NCBI GenBank assembly: GCA_015680905.1
Contig: CM027381.1
Span: 14,671,501-14,735,500 of the forward strand
Direction of reading: 5' to 3'
From: Coptis chinensis
Taxonomy: Eukaryota; Streptophyta; Magnoliopsida; Ranunculales; Ranunculaceae
Length of the DNA stretch: 64,000 bases
In this document: one piece after another, positions 1-11,833 of the stretch
Position numbering within the stretch: the stretch's first letter is position 1
How the letters are laid out: every line of letters starts with the position of its first letter
The notes under the pieces: generated by a model
The model's database searches: none
The model's input: the letters and a program-made list of their open reading frames with translations, nothing else
What the model was told of the DNA's origin: nothing
Translations under genes and position numbers: made by a program

Positions 1-64
1 ATGATATAGATATCTATCAGAGGAGCAAAATTTAATTTCTATTTTGTTTCCTCTAAATATGTAG

Positions 65-868
65 CATATGAAAAACGTTGGTCTATTTCTGAGGAAGATA
101 TCGAAGTGGATGACTGAGGATGGTCTGTTGTTCTTGGACTATATCTGTCACAAAACTTTTGGTCACCACTTTGAGGTTCGCCCGTTAAGCTATTTTTCAT
201 CTTCATTATTATGTATATACGTGAGTGTGTGTGTGAGTTTATGCATGTAGCTGTGGATTTCAGGCTATCGACGAGGAAGATTGGTACTCAAATTACATTT
301 TTCCTAAGGGGTCTGTGACCATACCAGGAGCTTCAACTCTTCTTTATTTTCAGGTGAAAATAACAGTCGTCATATACTCTTTTTATCCTTTTACCAACTT
401 GGTTGAGTTTTTTTCAGTAAAGATTTGATATAATATTACTCATTCTTTATAAATCATATGTTTATTTCTTCATTTGCAGGATGATGTTGCTGTTGCGGAC
501 CAATGGGTTGAAAACGGAAAGCACATGGCTCGTACAGTGTATGGACAAGCGAACCAACTGAAAATTCGCGAATACTGTTTATTAGTTATTTATACAATAA
601 TACAAGTATTTTGGTTTTTTTAACACATTCCCATGTACTTTTGTATTGATACAGTGAAGAGTGGTTACGTAAATTGGACAAGAACATAGACGCTGTGAGG
701 AAGATACTAGAACCATGCCTCGGTAGCAAAGATGCTGTTGACAAAGTTATTACCCATTCGAGGACCTTCTGCATTGGAGCTTATGAACAATTCTCTTGCA
801 ACGATGGACAAGAGTGGATGATATCACATATACTTTTCAGGAAGAAGAAATGGTGCAGGACTAAATGA
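65..868 (+). CDS. S-adenosylmethionine-dependent N-methyltransferase, 3' part (TNMT/CNMT-like)
   Basis: Last four exons of a plant methyltransferase of the cyclopropane-fatty-acid-synthase-like fold, whose known members N-methylate coclaurine, tetrahydroprotoberberines or pavines. Exons by frame and GT/AG signals: 65-175, 264-353, 480-538 and 655-868 (TGA at 866-868), giving about 157 residues. Family motifs seen: [84 protein letters not shown] and [13 protein letters not shown], ending in a basic tail. The SAM-binding N-terminal half lies upstream of the window. All visible exons are open and in phase, so the gene looks functional. The lysine-rich C-terminus and 'GxYEQFSxNDG' block resemble Papaveraceae TNMT/PavNMT more than generic homologues. 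The exact substrate cannot be told. Confidence 0.88.
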
Positions 869-923
869 CGCAGTCCATTTGTGCTGTGTAGTATGTAGTA
901 ATGACCCAAAAAAAACAAAGTAA

Positions 924-929
924 AATAAA
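924..929 (+). terminator. Poly(A) signal of the N-methyltransferase gene
   Basis: AATAAA lies 56 bases after the TGA stop, in an A-rich 3' untranslated stretch. The CACTA insertion at 1043 lies just beyond the expected cleavage site, so it probably sits outside the transcript or at its very end. Confidence 0.5.
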
Positions 930-1042
930 ATCGGAGCTAGTGGCTCTTTTTTCGTGCTTTCTGTTCCTTTATGGGGAGGGATTAGGGGTGGTGTTTGTGC
1001 GTTCTTTGTAACGATTGTTAAAACAAGTGATCAGTATGCATG

Positions 1043-1480
1043 CACTACTAAAAAAAAGACATATTATGACGCATGTTTTTTATCTATCTTGACGGTTTTG
1101 TTGAAAAACGTCAAGATAGGGTGTCTTGGTGATATTTTTATGACGGATATTGCAACAATATGTTGTGTATGACACCGGCATCAAGAAAATATGATAATTT
1201 CATGACGGCTATTCCAACATTATGTCGTGTAAGACACAGGCATCAAGAAAATATGATAATTTCATGACGGCTATTCCAATATTATGTCGTGTAAGACACA
1301 AGCGTCAATAAAATATGATAAATTTATGACGTGTTTTCTAAAACAGTCAGGTTAGCAATATAATAAACCGTCAACACACCAATTTTTTAGGTTGCATTGT
1401 TCGACCATTTTGGCGTTCAATTGAACCGTCAATAACAAATAAAATAAGCATCAGTAAATTGCTAAGAAACAGTGAACTGT
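1043..1480. repeat. Left inverted end and subterminal repeats of the 3.3-kb CACTA
   Basis: Direct copies of a unit around 'TCATGACGGCTATTCCAA' followed by a 'TATGTCGTGTAAGACAC'-type stretch recur at about 1140, 1200 and 1262, with shorter CCGTCAA copies to about 1480. Such arrays near CACTA ends are the usual binding sites of the element's TnpA-type protein. Confidence 0.75.
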
Positions 1481-2090
1481 CAATAAATATTTCCTTCATG
1501 ACTAAGCCTAAACAAGCACACGTTCACTCTGCGTCTTGAGTTCGAGGTCTATCCATTAGAAAATAAATCTTTGTTTTTTCGATTAAAACGAAAAAAGTAT
1601 TTCCTTTCCTTTCCAGTTAAAATTTAACAAACACAGTAAAAAAAATTGAGTAACAATGGAGGAAATTGCAGTCATGCCACTATTGGTAAAACTTCTCTTC
1701 CATCTCCTCTGTGCATGGAGAAAAAGGTGCCTCCTTTACTTTCTCCCAAATTTGATTTCGCTTCAGTTTTGTCAGATTCAAGTGAAAAGTGTAGGTTCAC
1801 CAATCTGAATTCTTATTCAAACCTAATTCATATTTGATGAACCTTCTTTAACATCTCTGAATGGAGAAAAAAGTACCTCATTTTCTCTTAAATTTTGCTT
1901 TTTTTATCTATTCGAATCTTTGAATTTTCGTTTTGGTTTTCTCTGATTTAAATGGAAGCCTTAGAATTGGATCGATCAAGGTATGCATCTCTGTCTCAAT
2001 TTCTTCATAAGCTTCTGTTTCATTTGAACTACAGTCGTAATCTCTTGTACCTTTTCATTTCTTTTCTTTGGTTGATTGTATCTGGTACAG

Positions 2091-2276
2091 GGTGCACTGA
2101 AGAGTATAAGGACTTACATGGGACCTGTCCATATCAAAGATATCGCCCATGCTCAAATTTTGTTATGTGAGAATTCAGCGGCATCAGGTCGGCACCTGTG
2201 TGTTGAAGCCATATGCCATTTTAGTGACTTTGCAGCTAGAGTCGCAAAACTTTACCCTTAATACAAGGTGCCCAGG
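2091..2276 (+). pseudogene. Captured exon of a cinnamoyl-CoA-reductase-like gene
   Basis: After an acceptor at 2089-2090 the frame reads GPVHIKDIAHAQILL, then SAASGRHLCVEAICHFSDF and AARVAKLYP, the C-terminal half of the NAD(P)-binding reductase family that includes cinnamoyl-CoA reductases. A stop stands where the family has glutamate (LYP-E-YKVPR becomes LYP-stop-YKVPR). Only about one exon is present and no NADP-binding Rossmann start is seen. It lies inside the CACTA, so it is read as a transposon-captured fragment. The best match from memory is the CCR-like (SNL6-like) branch rather than true CCR. Confidence 0.8.
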
Positions 2277-2571
2277 TAGTGAACTTGACCCTGAATTCAC
2301 TTGTTTTATGACTAGAAGCAAGAGCATAGTTTTTCTGGTCACCACACATATTATCAAGGGATTTCTACTTAAGCTTCTGTTTTATGCACAAGATTTTTGA
2401 TAAAACACTCAGATGGGAGCATTCTGTTTCATTCTGTTTACTCATGTTCTGATTCACAGTTCTACTTAACGTTATATTCAGTTTAGAAACATGTATTTGA
2501 CGTAAAATTTGCATTCTTGTTCCACATCCCACTTCCATAATATGCTAGCCTTGATTCAACAAACTTCACAG

Positions 2572-2872
2572 GTGTGAAACAGGAAGTTGGGGCATTAGTT
2601 CGGCTTCCATCAACTTGAGCTTCTTTGCATCATTGTTACAAGCAGGCGATGTTAAAGCCGTTTTCACTGGCCATGATCATCTAAACGACTCCTGTGGCGA
2701 GTTAAATGGTATACAAGGTGGGATAGAAGGGCTAGAGTGGTCGTCGTGACACTGGAAAAGACAGATAAGAAAGGTTGGGGAGCAATGAAGTCGATCAAAA
2801 CATGGAAGCGCCTTGATGATCAAAACCTCACTACAACTGATCCTCAACTCTGGCTTAAAAGCTCTGTTGGTA
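2572..2872 (+). pseudogene. Captured fragment of a purple acid phosphatase (PAP28/29-like)
   Basis: Motifs in order: ETGSWGISSASIN, FFASLLQAGDVKAVFTGHDH, SCGELNGIQ, then after a deletion RARVVVVTLEKTDKKGWGA and IKTWKRLDDQNLTT. GHDH is the last metal-ligand block (GHxH) of plant purple acid phosphatases, which hydrolyse phosphate esters at a binuclear metal centre. The segment between GIQ and the RARVVVV block (about 20 residues in homologues) is missing and the frame changes there. It lies 300 bp after the reductase fragment on the same strand, so a transcript across the element would carry both. Confidence 0.85.
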
Positions 2873-4029
2873 AGCGTATCTTTGCCAATAAAATATCGAA
2901 AATGACTCAAATTTATAGATTTATTGACTACGTGAGTGTAGAGTTGACGTATAGCATAAGCATGTAGACAACTAATATGATTTATTGAACTGTATGGCTA
3001 GATGTAATTCTTCTATAGTACCCATTAAAAGCTTGATCTGGCAACTTGAGAACAGAAAACTAGGCACAATTTTTCTTCCATGCATATAGCATGGTACCAC
3101 GTTAAAGTTTTTTGCTTATCTTTGAATTGTATGGACTGCCCATTATTGCCAAGCCTAAGAATAGGATTTACATGACTATATGAGGGTGGATTGCTATGGA
3201 TCCTTTCTCAGCAGCTCACAATTATTGCCAAGCCTAAGAATAGGATTTACATGACCTCTAGTTGCTCATCCTAGATATCACCAGCACCTCCTTAGTTTCT
3301 TCAAGAAACTAGTAGATAGGAATTTCAAATTATTTTTTTAGCACACCCTCTTATTTTATAATACTCATAGAACTTCTAAAGTGATTAAACTTCATTTTTG
3401 ATGGTCTATGTGAATTTGTTGTGTATAGTTGGTATTGTTTCTTCTAAGTAAAGTAAATGTTTTGTGTTCCAACTTCAAATAATTGCTAAATCAATTGTGC
3501 ACACAGTCCACAACTTGGTATTTTTTCATAATAACTTATATATTTATTAGTTAGTTGCCTACTTGCTGCCCCATAAGGTGATCCAAGTAGTGGTTGGAAA
3601 TACTCTTTAGCACTCTAGTCTTGTTGTTGCAATTGTTTAGCAATTCCATTGAGTTTGTGTTATCACTTTCGTCTTATTACTTGCCTACTTCCTCACGTTG
3701 TTTTCTTTGAATGATAGACTCTTCTTATTTTCTTTTTGGATTTCGATCTTTTGCAGGTGAAGTTTGGACAAGGTTCGATGAATGAAACTCAAACCATGCA
3801 AACCGTTCTTTTTTAGACATATTTTGTGGATATTTTTGGTTAAATGTATGTAATTTTTTGAAATAATGGAATGTAATGGATTCTATTTTGTGAATAGATC
3901 ACGAACTTGCTAGTTTGTTACATTCGTGATCATGTTAAGTTGTTTGCAGTGGAGTTTGATTGTATGCTATATGATTTAATTTATTCAATTTTCTGGGTAT
4001 AAAATATTTTTTAATAAATATTTTTTTTT
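2873..4029. other. Interior of the 3.3-kb CACTA without recognisable coding
   Basis: AT-rich sequence. It contains a duplicated phrase of about 37 bases ('attattgccaagcctaagaa' and following) at about 3143 and 3209. I recognise no protein domain. A possible exon near 3758-3790 (after an acceptor, encoding GEVWTRFDE and a stop) could belong to a captured gene but is too short to name. Confidence 0.4.
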
Positions 4030-4373
4030 CTAGAAAATGTATATTTTTATGACGGCTTTGCCAAAGCCATCACAAATTGAACATGTTTCTTGACGGTTTT
4101 TGCTGAAAATTATGACAGTTGTACTAAAATTAATGACGGTTACTGTGTAACACTCAATATTTCATTGCCCATTATGACGATTTTAGCCCTATTTTTGACA
4201 TAAAATCTTTGAAGTACATAACGGTTTTTGTAAAACTATTATAAATTTAATGACGGTTTTGGTAAACTTTTATGACGGGCTCTATAATGACGGCTGTTAT
4301 TTTAATGAAAACACGTCATTAAACCCGTTTCATGATGGCTTTTAGCCGTCATTATAAGCTTTTTTTAGTAGTG
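4030..4373. repeat. Right subterminal repeats and inverted end of the 3.3-kb CACTA
   Basis: Repeated TGACGG-TTTT type units (about 4050, 4090, 4134, 4252 and 4284) in the orientation expected of the opposite end, closing with TTTTTTTAGTAGTG at 4373. Confidence 0.7.
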
Positions 4374-4474
4374 ATGTGTGCTTGGGTGTAATTTAAATTA
4401 TTCACTGATAAAAAATTTCATAGTATTGTTTATTTCTTGTGTTCTTTTTAAATAAAGTTTACATTCCTAGTTCT

Positions 4475-6078
4475 TGTAAGGGACCTCCTACTCCGAGTCA
4501 CTCTCGACATACACAACGACTGCTCATGGCACCCCCAGACATACAAATACGCACCCACTCATCAAGATCAGTTCAACACCAATGAACATCACCTGACACA
4601 CTCATCATTGCACCATACCACATCTCCTCCAATGACGACTCATCCACTATGCCCCTAGCTAGCCTTTTCCCGGATTTCTCGTCAGCACGTCATCTTCTAT
4701 GGCGTCCTAACAAGAGAGGGCTACTGTAAGGGGCCTTATACTCAATGACTCGGGCACTCGTCTTGAGCAGTCGTCACTATACTCGGGCACTCGTCTTACG
4801 CAGTCATCGCTCTACTCGGGCACTCATCTTGAGCAGTCGTCACTCAACATCATCTCATAATAACATCACATCAATACTAGCTACTACCATCATTGCTATT
4901 ACTAGCATCAGGCTATAGACGACACCATTGTAGCACTGTTATCATCATTACACCTTTGACCCCACTCTTACTATCATTACACATTTACCATAATATCATT
5001 ACATCTTATGCCAACTCAAACAACCCAACACTTGTCCTTACCACCTACACACTCTCAATGATTATAAAAGTCACCCAAAGAACTACGTGTGACTTGATTC
5101 CAGTTCCCATATTCTTGAGGCAATATTCCCTCAACTGGATACGTAGGCATCTTCTACCTCATGAAGAGCAGCCACTTCCACCACCAACAACCATCCCCTT
5201 TATTCATCCCAACTTAAGAGCTAAGAGCTAAGAATTAAAAATTATATTATTAATGTAAATTTAGACATTTACATTTGGTGTCATCTATGGTTAATTCTTT
5301 GAGAATCCGATAACTCACTGTAAGGGACATCACATCAATCACATCCTGCCGTAATACACACACCATTACAACCATACACCATCATTACATCCTATGCCAA
5401 CTTAGATAGACCTACAATTGCTATATATCCACGCGCCTCTCATAGGCACATGTCATCCATCTCGACCGCACATCTGTACTCATCAGTCACGTGATGTGCA
5501 CGCTCGACGACTCCCTCAGCATAACGTAACCCCTAAACATACGAACACCCCCGCACTCGCATGCTCAACAACACTCGCATACTCAGCAAGTCGGTGACTT
5601 GTCACTCGACTTCATCTCATGACATCACCACCTACTACTGTCATCATTACCGGCTTATCCTTAATCCCCTTTCTTGCCGTAATACACGCACCATTACAGC
5701 TATACACCATCATTATGGAAAACACCATCATTACATTATATGCCAACTTAGATAGACCTACAATTGCTATATATCAACGTGTCTCTCATAGGCACATGTC
5801 ATCCATCTCGACCGCACATCTGTATTCATCAGTACATGTGTCGCACCCGATGCTCATTCTCAATGACTATAAAAGCCACCCTTCAGAGCCACATGTGGCT
5901 TGATTATTCCAGTCTCACTAACACAATATTGGATATGTAGGCATTTTCTTACATAGGAAGAGCAACCATTAATACTACTTAAAACCATCCCCTCTTGATT
6001 ATCTACACTTAAGAGCTAAGAACTAATTCCTAATCCTTGATGTAAATTTAGACATTTACATTTGGCGCCGTCTGTGGA
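4475..6078 (+). mobile_element. Old Ty3/gypsy LTR-retroelement ends, two LTRs in tandem (fossil)
   Basis: Two LTR-like blocks, 4475-5273 and 5319-6060, each begin TGTAAGGGAC and end in GACATTTACA. Each is followed by a primer-binding-type sequence, degenerate at 5274 and TTTGGCGCCGTCTGTGG at 6061. Each holds a TATAAAA about 200 bp before its end (about 5063 and 5869). The two blocks differ extensively, so they are of different age or from different copies. No gag or pol domain and no matching 3' LTR are visible downstream. This is a broken remnant, probably of Tat-type gypsy given the primer site. Confidence 0.6.
5349..5834 (+). repeat. Internal duplication within an LTR fossil
   Basis: A stretch of about 140-155 bp beginning CCGTAATACAC occurs at 5349-5487 and again at 5677-5834, with about 190 bp between the copies. 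They share long identical runs such as 'ctcataggcacatgtcatcc'. This looks like an old segmental duplication within the LTR. Confidence 0.7.
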
Positions 6079-8018
6079 GATAATTAATTTCACATTTGAT
6101 CTCATCTGAAGATTATCGTTCAAGCAGTTCCAGATTCAGGCATTCATTCGAGAACATCAACAAAGCAAGGACTAAGTTTTCTCTTTTTCTTTCTTTTCTT
6201 TTTTTATTTATAGGCATTTATTTTCTCATGAACAATGACATGACACTCCAGTATTTGCAATGCTTGGTCATTGAGGATTTGATTTTAATTTATACCTTCA
6301 GAAACTCAAATCCAAAACTCACATTCTGAGCGTCCTTACAACGACCTCATCAACGCATACATACAAAATCCAAGTAGAGCCACGACGCGTCACTTGGTAC
6401 TCCATCACATACTACATTTGATAACCGAGGTATAAATTATCGCCAAACCTTCACCAAGTTAAACCATAAGAATACAGGAATGTCATAGTCAGCCAAGGCA
6501 ACACATTTCTATTTTTTTCATCTCTATTTTTACTCATACAGTGCGAACTCTTTACTAACTACCATAGACATTTTTATGGCATAGTTTGATAAATTGCAGA
6601 TCAGTACAACAGCTTTCGATCCTTAGGGGTTTGATTTTAATCTATGTACCCAACTGTTTACATCCTCAAACCTAAGAAAGCCAATGACCCAACTCTTGGC
6701 ACCATATGCTTAACGCCTCTACAACGTCTCTAACAAGCACCACATTGCAAACAATACTACACACTTGAGGGATAGATTAAAATCACACCCCCAAAATGAT
6801 CAAAGCACGACTCCTCACATCCCACACTGAGGGCTAACAACTGCGCCTACGGTCTACATTGACCAAGGATTACCCCCCCCCACCACCACCACCACACACA
6901 CACACACATCTTATGGAGGCACTGCATAAGCCCTCCCCCGCTTGCATTAACTAATTAAGGCCAATCGTTGGCATACAACCGCTATGAGCATCTATCGCTA
7001 GTTTCGCAACAACTTCTCAGAAAAATCAATAGATTATATATCGATCACAATCTCAATTCATACAATAAGTCCTACAATGAGTTCTTAGGGATTTGATCGT
7101 TCCTCAGTACAATGAGGGCTACTACTCCTTTTATATTCGTTCAGTCGAACCAATCGCCCACTTGACAACAGGTACTCAACAATAACAGATAACTTGTCAT
7201 ATGCTAGCTACATTGGACAACTACATCAACCAGAGACAAACAAAGATTATTTTATAGAAGACAAAGAAATTCTTGTATTATTCATAACAACGTACATTTT
7301 CAGATTACATATCTCAGATTACAAGTCACTCCCTCACTCTCTACATACACTGAGGACGCGTATCGTCATGATCAAAAGTTGAAGATTTCGTTGGACTGTC
7401 GGCATCATCATCAATACCATTGACGCATTGACACCGCCAAAGTCTCTTGCAACACCAGGCGATGAGAACATTTTCCGAAAAAGAGAAAGGCCAAGGCATA
7501 CGACTGCCTTTTCTCTATTTCTCTCGACTCACATATGCCACGACCAACACCCAGCGGCAATCGAGTGGTTCCGAATCAGCATAAGACGAGTGTCACCACC
7601 ACCCGGGATTGACACTACTAAAAAAGACCACTCGATTCGCCCCAAACCAACAACCCAAGGAAAACAGGAACGACAACCCAACCGAGACACACATAGCGAG
7701 CCCACGCAATGTTACATCGTCCCCATCGAAGGCACCAAAAACGCAAGAAGTACGGCATTTCACCACTACTAGAAGATTCATCCGCCCCGCACATGGTCAA
7801 TCCCCTCATGCGGATCACCAATACCACAGGGGCGAGCCAGACATTTAAGGCACTCTATCAAGGATGCTTTGCTCAAAGCATCCCTTTATAGACCAAGCAA
7901 CCTGTCGAAATCTCTTCCTCGTGGACCCACGCACCTTCTAGCACCACGACCACCTCACTCGACCTGGTGAAGCAGAAACTTCACAATCATCCTTCTCAAC
8001 TAGATTCGAGTGTCCTTG
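6079..8018. other. Non-coding sequence downstream of the LTR fossil
   Basis: No domain recognised on either strand. There is a C/A-rich run at about 6880-6906 and proline/threonine-rich open frames at 7428-7890 with no family resemblance. It is plausibly the non-coding interior of a large retrotransposon derivative whose 3' LTR is lost. Confidence 0.4.
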
Positions 8019-8026
8019 GGTGATGC

Positions 8027-8820
8027 TAGGGATGTCCAAACGGGTATCCGACCCAACCCGAACCCGATTTTTTGGGTTTTGAATGGGTATCGGGTTATCC
8101 AAACCCGAACCAGTTTTCAGCGGGTCGGGTTCAGAGTCGGGTATTTTGTTGAGAAGTGTGACCAAACCCTACCCTAACCCTATATTTTGGGTACCCATCG
8201 GGCTCGGGTTTGGGTTTCGTGTAGGATAAAACCTGGTATAAATGAAGAGAAAAGACAATAAGAAACCTCATTTGAAATATATATCTACATTTTATTCATT
8301 CTTCGGCTATCCATCAATCCTTCAAACAAAATAAAACTTCTAATGAACTTGGAAGTAATTTTTACCTATACTCGGACATAATTCTTTCATATGCTTTAAA
8401 AATAGATGAACTCGGAAGGAACTATAGATACATGATCACGTGTAATTACTGAAAAAATTGGAAATCTCGACATAAATTTTTCCATAATCCAATATATTAA
8501 GTAACTCATCATTGTAAACATGAATGAGATCATAATCCAAATGTTTATCTAACTCATTCTTTTATATGAATTTAGTATTATGCAATTGAAATCGGATTTG
8601 GGGTTCGGTTTTGGTCCGAGTTCGGTTTCGGGTTTTTTAGCCCTTTTAACGGGTTTTGGGCTAAATTATCGGGTCGGGCTCGGGTCGATTCGGGTTTAGA
8701 AAGTGTGACCAAACCCTACCCTATGTATTTTAGTCTGGGTTCGGGTTAGGGTTTTGTCGAGTTCGGGCAGGGTTCAGTGCGGGTTTTTTGTTCAGGTTTT
8801 GGGCAAGATGGACATCCCTA
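8027..8820. mobile_element. hAT-type non-autonomous element (MITE), 794 bp
   Basis: Ends are TAGGGATGTCCA and TGGACATCCCTA, a perfect 12-bp inverted repeat. They are flanked by a perfect 8-bp direct repeat GGTGATGC (8019-8026 and 8821-8828), the hAT target-duplication length. Both subterminal zones are packed with CGGGTTCGGGTTT-type repeats in opposite orientation. No transposase is present. The unmutated target duplication indicates recent insertion. Confidence 0.92.
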
Positions 8821-8828
8821 GGTGATGC

Positions 8829-9984
8829 AGCCGCATCATCTACCAAAACCACCCATTCCTAACAACAACCCCTGTAGGGGTTGTGTAGAACATCACCTAC
8901 CAACACCACGAGTTCGCTACACATTAGCAACTCTCCCTTCACAACCACCACCTACATCAAACCAAACAATTCCCTCCACCAGCCCTTCCACCAACAAACT
9001 ACCATCTCCCGGAAACCTAAAAAACCCCCCACCACTTGATACAAACTCCCACCGGCATAACCATAACGCCACATCTTTTTCTTCCTCATCTCTCAACAGC
9101 AACAAACAAACTACTACAACAACTACCTCACCAACACCTCAACACTAGTCATACTACAAGTCCAAGAATAACAAATAGAAACCAGAACAGAAGAGGAAAC
9201 AAACCACAACGAAAATGGTAGCAAGTTTTAGCAAAATTTCTCCAAGTACGCAAATGACAGTAACTTCAGATACCACTTTATATAGGCAAGCTCACTTCCT
9301 CCTAGCCCTCCGATACCACTCATTAATTATTTGTTTGTCAGCAATGGATCTTTTTTTCTATCCTAAACATAGATCATAGTGGTAGGTTTCTGACTAAAAC
9401 CACATTACACTATGATGGGGGAGATATGAATTTATCTTATGAGGATATGAATAGTAATATGATACCTTGACCTCTTTGACTTAGACAACTGGGCTCTTAC
9501 GTTCCATGCGTCTAAATGCACATGGCCCCAAGCCATCACCATGCGTCCTGACTCCCGATGCATGGGCTCGATCCAGCTCCTCTTTTGTCCTTTAACTGCC
9601 ATTTCTTGTAGGATTTGGTCCATTCGATGGCTCCATATATTGTTTTGAGCATCCAAATAGGCTTTAAAACTGGTCTAATTCTAATATTCTCTTACCTTTA
9701 TAATCCTTGTGCCTTCAACAAAATAGTCTATGATCTCTATGTAATCCCGAATGCAGTAAATAGCAGGTTTTTGCCATTTTAACTACAATATTTTGCAAAT
9801 TCTTTTTTCACCTGAAGTGTCATATCCTTGAAGTTACAAGTATAATAAGTTCACTAAGTTAGTGTAATTAACAAAGGTACAATTGAGGATAAAAATACAC
9901 ATCTCTAAGTGCTTACCAACTACAAGTCAGGAGAGCTATTCTAGGAGCCTATCATAAGTCAGGTGGCACAATAAGCAATATACA
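8829..9984. other. Spacer, no recognisable gene
   Basis: The first 350 bp continue the C-rich, Pro/Thr-rich sequence interrupted by the MITE. The rest is AT-rich with no domain on either strand. Confidence 0.4.
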
Positions 9985-10084
9985 ACGCATGAGTTTGTAA
10001 CTTTGCATGCTCTTGGTCTTGAAAACAAGTTGAGGAGAGCACCTATAACTCTTGAATGTTTTTGGACAACAACATTTGAAAACA

Positions 10085-10688
10085 CTCAAAAGCATAACAC
10101 TGATGGTTGTGCCATAGGCAACCAGGGCCCAGCTGGGTGGGCTGTTCTACTCAAAACACACACTGGGGAAGTAGTGGGTACTATCATTGTTCAAGGTGTT
10201 TGAAAAACTATTGAACTTGGATTAAATAGTATATGGGTTGAGTCTGACTCCACTGCAACAGTCAAAGCTTTTTAGACCAACAAAGTGCATTGGAAGGTTA
10301 AAACCAGTGTTCTAAAAATCGGTCTAGGTGGTCGCCTAGGCGGTCTCTAGGCGCTAGGTGGTGTCCAACCGACTCACCTAGGCCCAAGTCGTTAAAAAAA
10401 TTGATGGATCGATTAGGCGGGCTAGGCGGACCAATCAGCCTCTAGGCGGTCCAGTCAAGATTTTTTTTTTTTTTGAATGATTAAATGTCGAAAATTAAAG
10501 ACCCGTGTAGGCTTAAGATTTGAAGGAGTTTAAAAGACTAAAGTCCAATGTAAATTATATGTCACTATAAGAAAGAGTATGTTTTTATATGAAGTCGATC
10601 TTCTTCAACTATTACGTATTTTTGTAATAAGTATCTTTGTCTGTGTTTATTTTTTGAGTTATGGTAAATGATTAAGAAAAAAAATAAT

Positions 10689-10743
<55 letters not shown>

Positions 10744-10985
10744 ATATATTAAGAAAAAAAAAATGCCTAGCGCCTAGCCAGTCTAGGCGCTGCTTAGAAG
10801 GCGTAGGCGCTAGGCATTCTCCCATTGCCCGACTACCACCTAGTGTTTTTTAGAACATTGGTTAAAACTGACTGAGATAGAGTAAAAACAAATTCGACAT
10901 CATGCTTATAGGCACATGGAGGGAAATGAACTTTGGTGCAGATGTTTGCGCCTAGAAAAGAAACATAGTGGTCAGCTAGGCCAAA
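10085..10985 (+). pseudogene. LINE-type RNase H (RVT_3-like) remnant, split by a MITE
   Basis: The frame reads NTDGCAIGNQGPAGWAVLL, then HTGEVVGT, LGLNSIWVESDSTATVKAF. This is the start and middle of the plant retroelement-associated RNase H fold (NTDGS-GNPG-AG-GG pattern with a later ESD aspartate). In-frame stops are seen near 10201 and 10273. The hAT element at 10305-10860 interrupts it, and weak similarity resumes after 10861. It may derive from an L1-type LINE or a related domesticated RNase H gene. Confidence 0.6.
10305..10860. mobile_element. hAT-type MITE, 556 bp, inside the RNase H remnant
   Basis: Left end CAGTGTTCTAAAAA, right end TTTTTTAGAACATTG (one mismatch), flanked by a perfect 8-bp repeat GTTAAAAC (10297-10304 and 10861-10868). 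Subterminal CCTAGGCG/CGCCTAGG-type repeats are in opposite orientation at the two ends. The middle holds a (TA)n microsatellite at 10692-10741. Confidence 0.92.
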
Positions 10986-11833
10986 TTTTGTAATTAGGAT
11001 TGAGAATTAGCATCTCACCTATTAATATTATTATTATAGACTTTTTTAATTAAGTTGGAGAGACCTTCACAGGGCTCTCACTAGATATGAAAGAAACATT
11101 TTTTTTTCCTTTTTTTTTTTGCTTAATATATATAGTCACCTTAAAAGAAAAAAATTAATTCTTCAATCCTATTTACAAAATTTGGTAATGAAGTCTTTGG
11201 CTTTGGGGTAGGAGAAAGTGAGAAACAACCAATAACGTAGCTGTAGCGAATGTGAAGAAACATTGCACGAGTGTGTGTAACTAACCAATACTACTTCGTC
11301 CCATTTGCATTTGATACATTTGGTTTTTTGGCGGCAGAAGTGGTTGAGCTGCTTAGCTGATTGCAAAAGTATTTGACGACAATGTGATGACAGCTGGTTT
11401 TAATGAATATGTGTGTAGGAAGATTGGGGTTTCTATTTAGAAGGGGCTTGCGGCACAATTTTTAGTGTGCTTAACCTCTAAATCTGTGGTATAATCTATT
11501 TTGGATTATCAATAAAATACATCTCTCTTAAAAAAAAAAAAGGTCAAAGAGTTTGAAAGTTAATTACAGATTCTCCTAAAAATAGCCATACATTCCCTAA
11601 TTTATGAAATAATAAAATATAGTCCCATTTTTTCCCCTCTTTAACTCTACAAACTATATTTATATTTTCTTAACAAGAGTTTGGAGTGCACTTGTATATA
11701 CAAAAATATTTTGAAGTTTTCTGTTAGTTTATGTAATTATATTATATAGAAGAGCGAGCTGTTTGAGCAATATCCAATAACGTTTGTCTAATTTTTACAT
11801 TTTTTTTCGCTCACAAAAAAGGGCTCCAGTTAA
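10986..11833. other. AT-rich spacer with a poly(A) tail
   Basis: No coding recognised. An AATAAA at about 11510 followed by a 12-A run at 11530-11541 could be the 3' tail of the LINE represented by the RNase H remnant upstream. Confidence 0.35.

Larger units (their letters stand above)
1043..4373. mobile_element. Non-autonomous CACTA (En/Spm) transposon carrying host gene fragments
   Basis: The left end reads CACTACTAAAAAAA and the right end is its reverse complement (TTTTTTTAGTAGTG, ending at 4373). The element is flanked by the 3-bp direct repeat ATG (1040-1042 and 4374-4376), the target-duplication size of CACTA elements. Both ends carry subterminal arrays of a TGACGG/CCGTCA-type motif. 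It is 3.3 kb long with no transposase domain, so it must have been mobilised in trans. The interior holds pieces of a CCR-like reductase and a purple acid phosphatase, both on the plus strand. The exact ends and target repeat suggest a fairly young insertion. Confidence 0.88.

Noticed and set aside
7428-9221. Pro/Thr/His-rich open frames on the plus strand
   Set aside because: Composition follows C/A-rich DNA; no motif, no splice support, and interrupted by the hAT MITE without a sign of selection.
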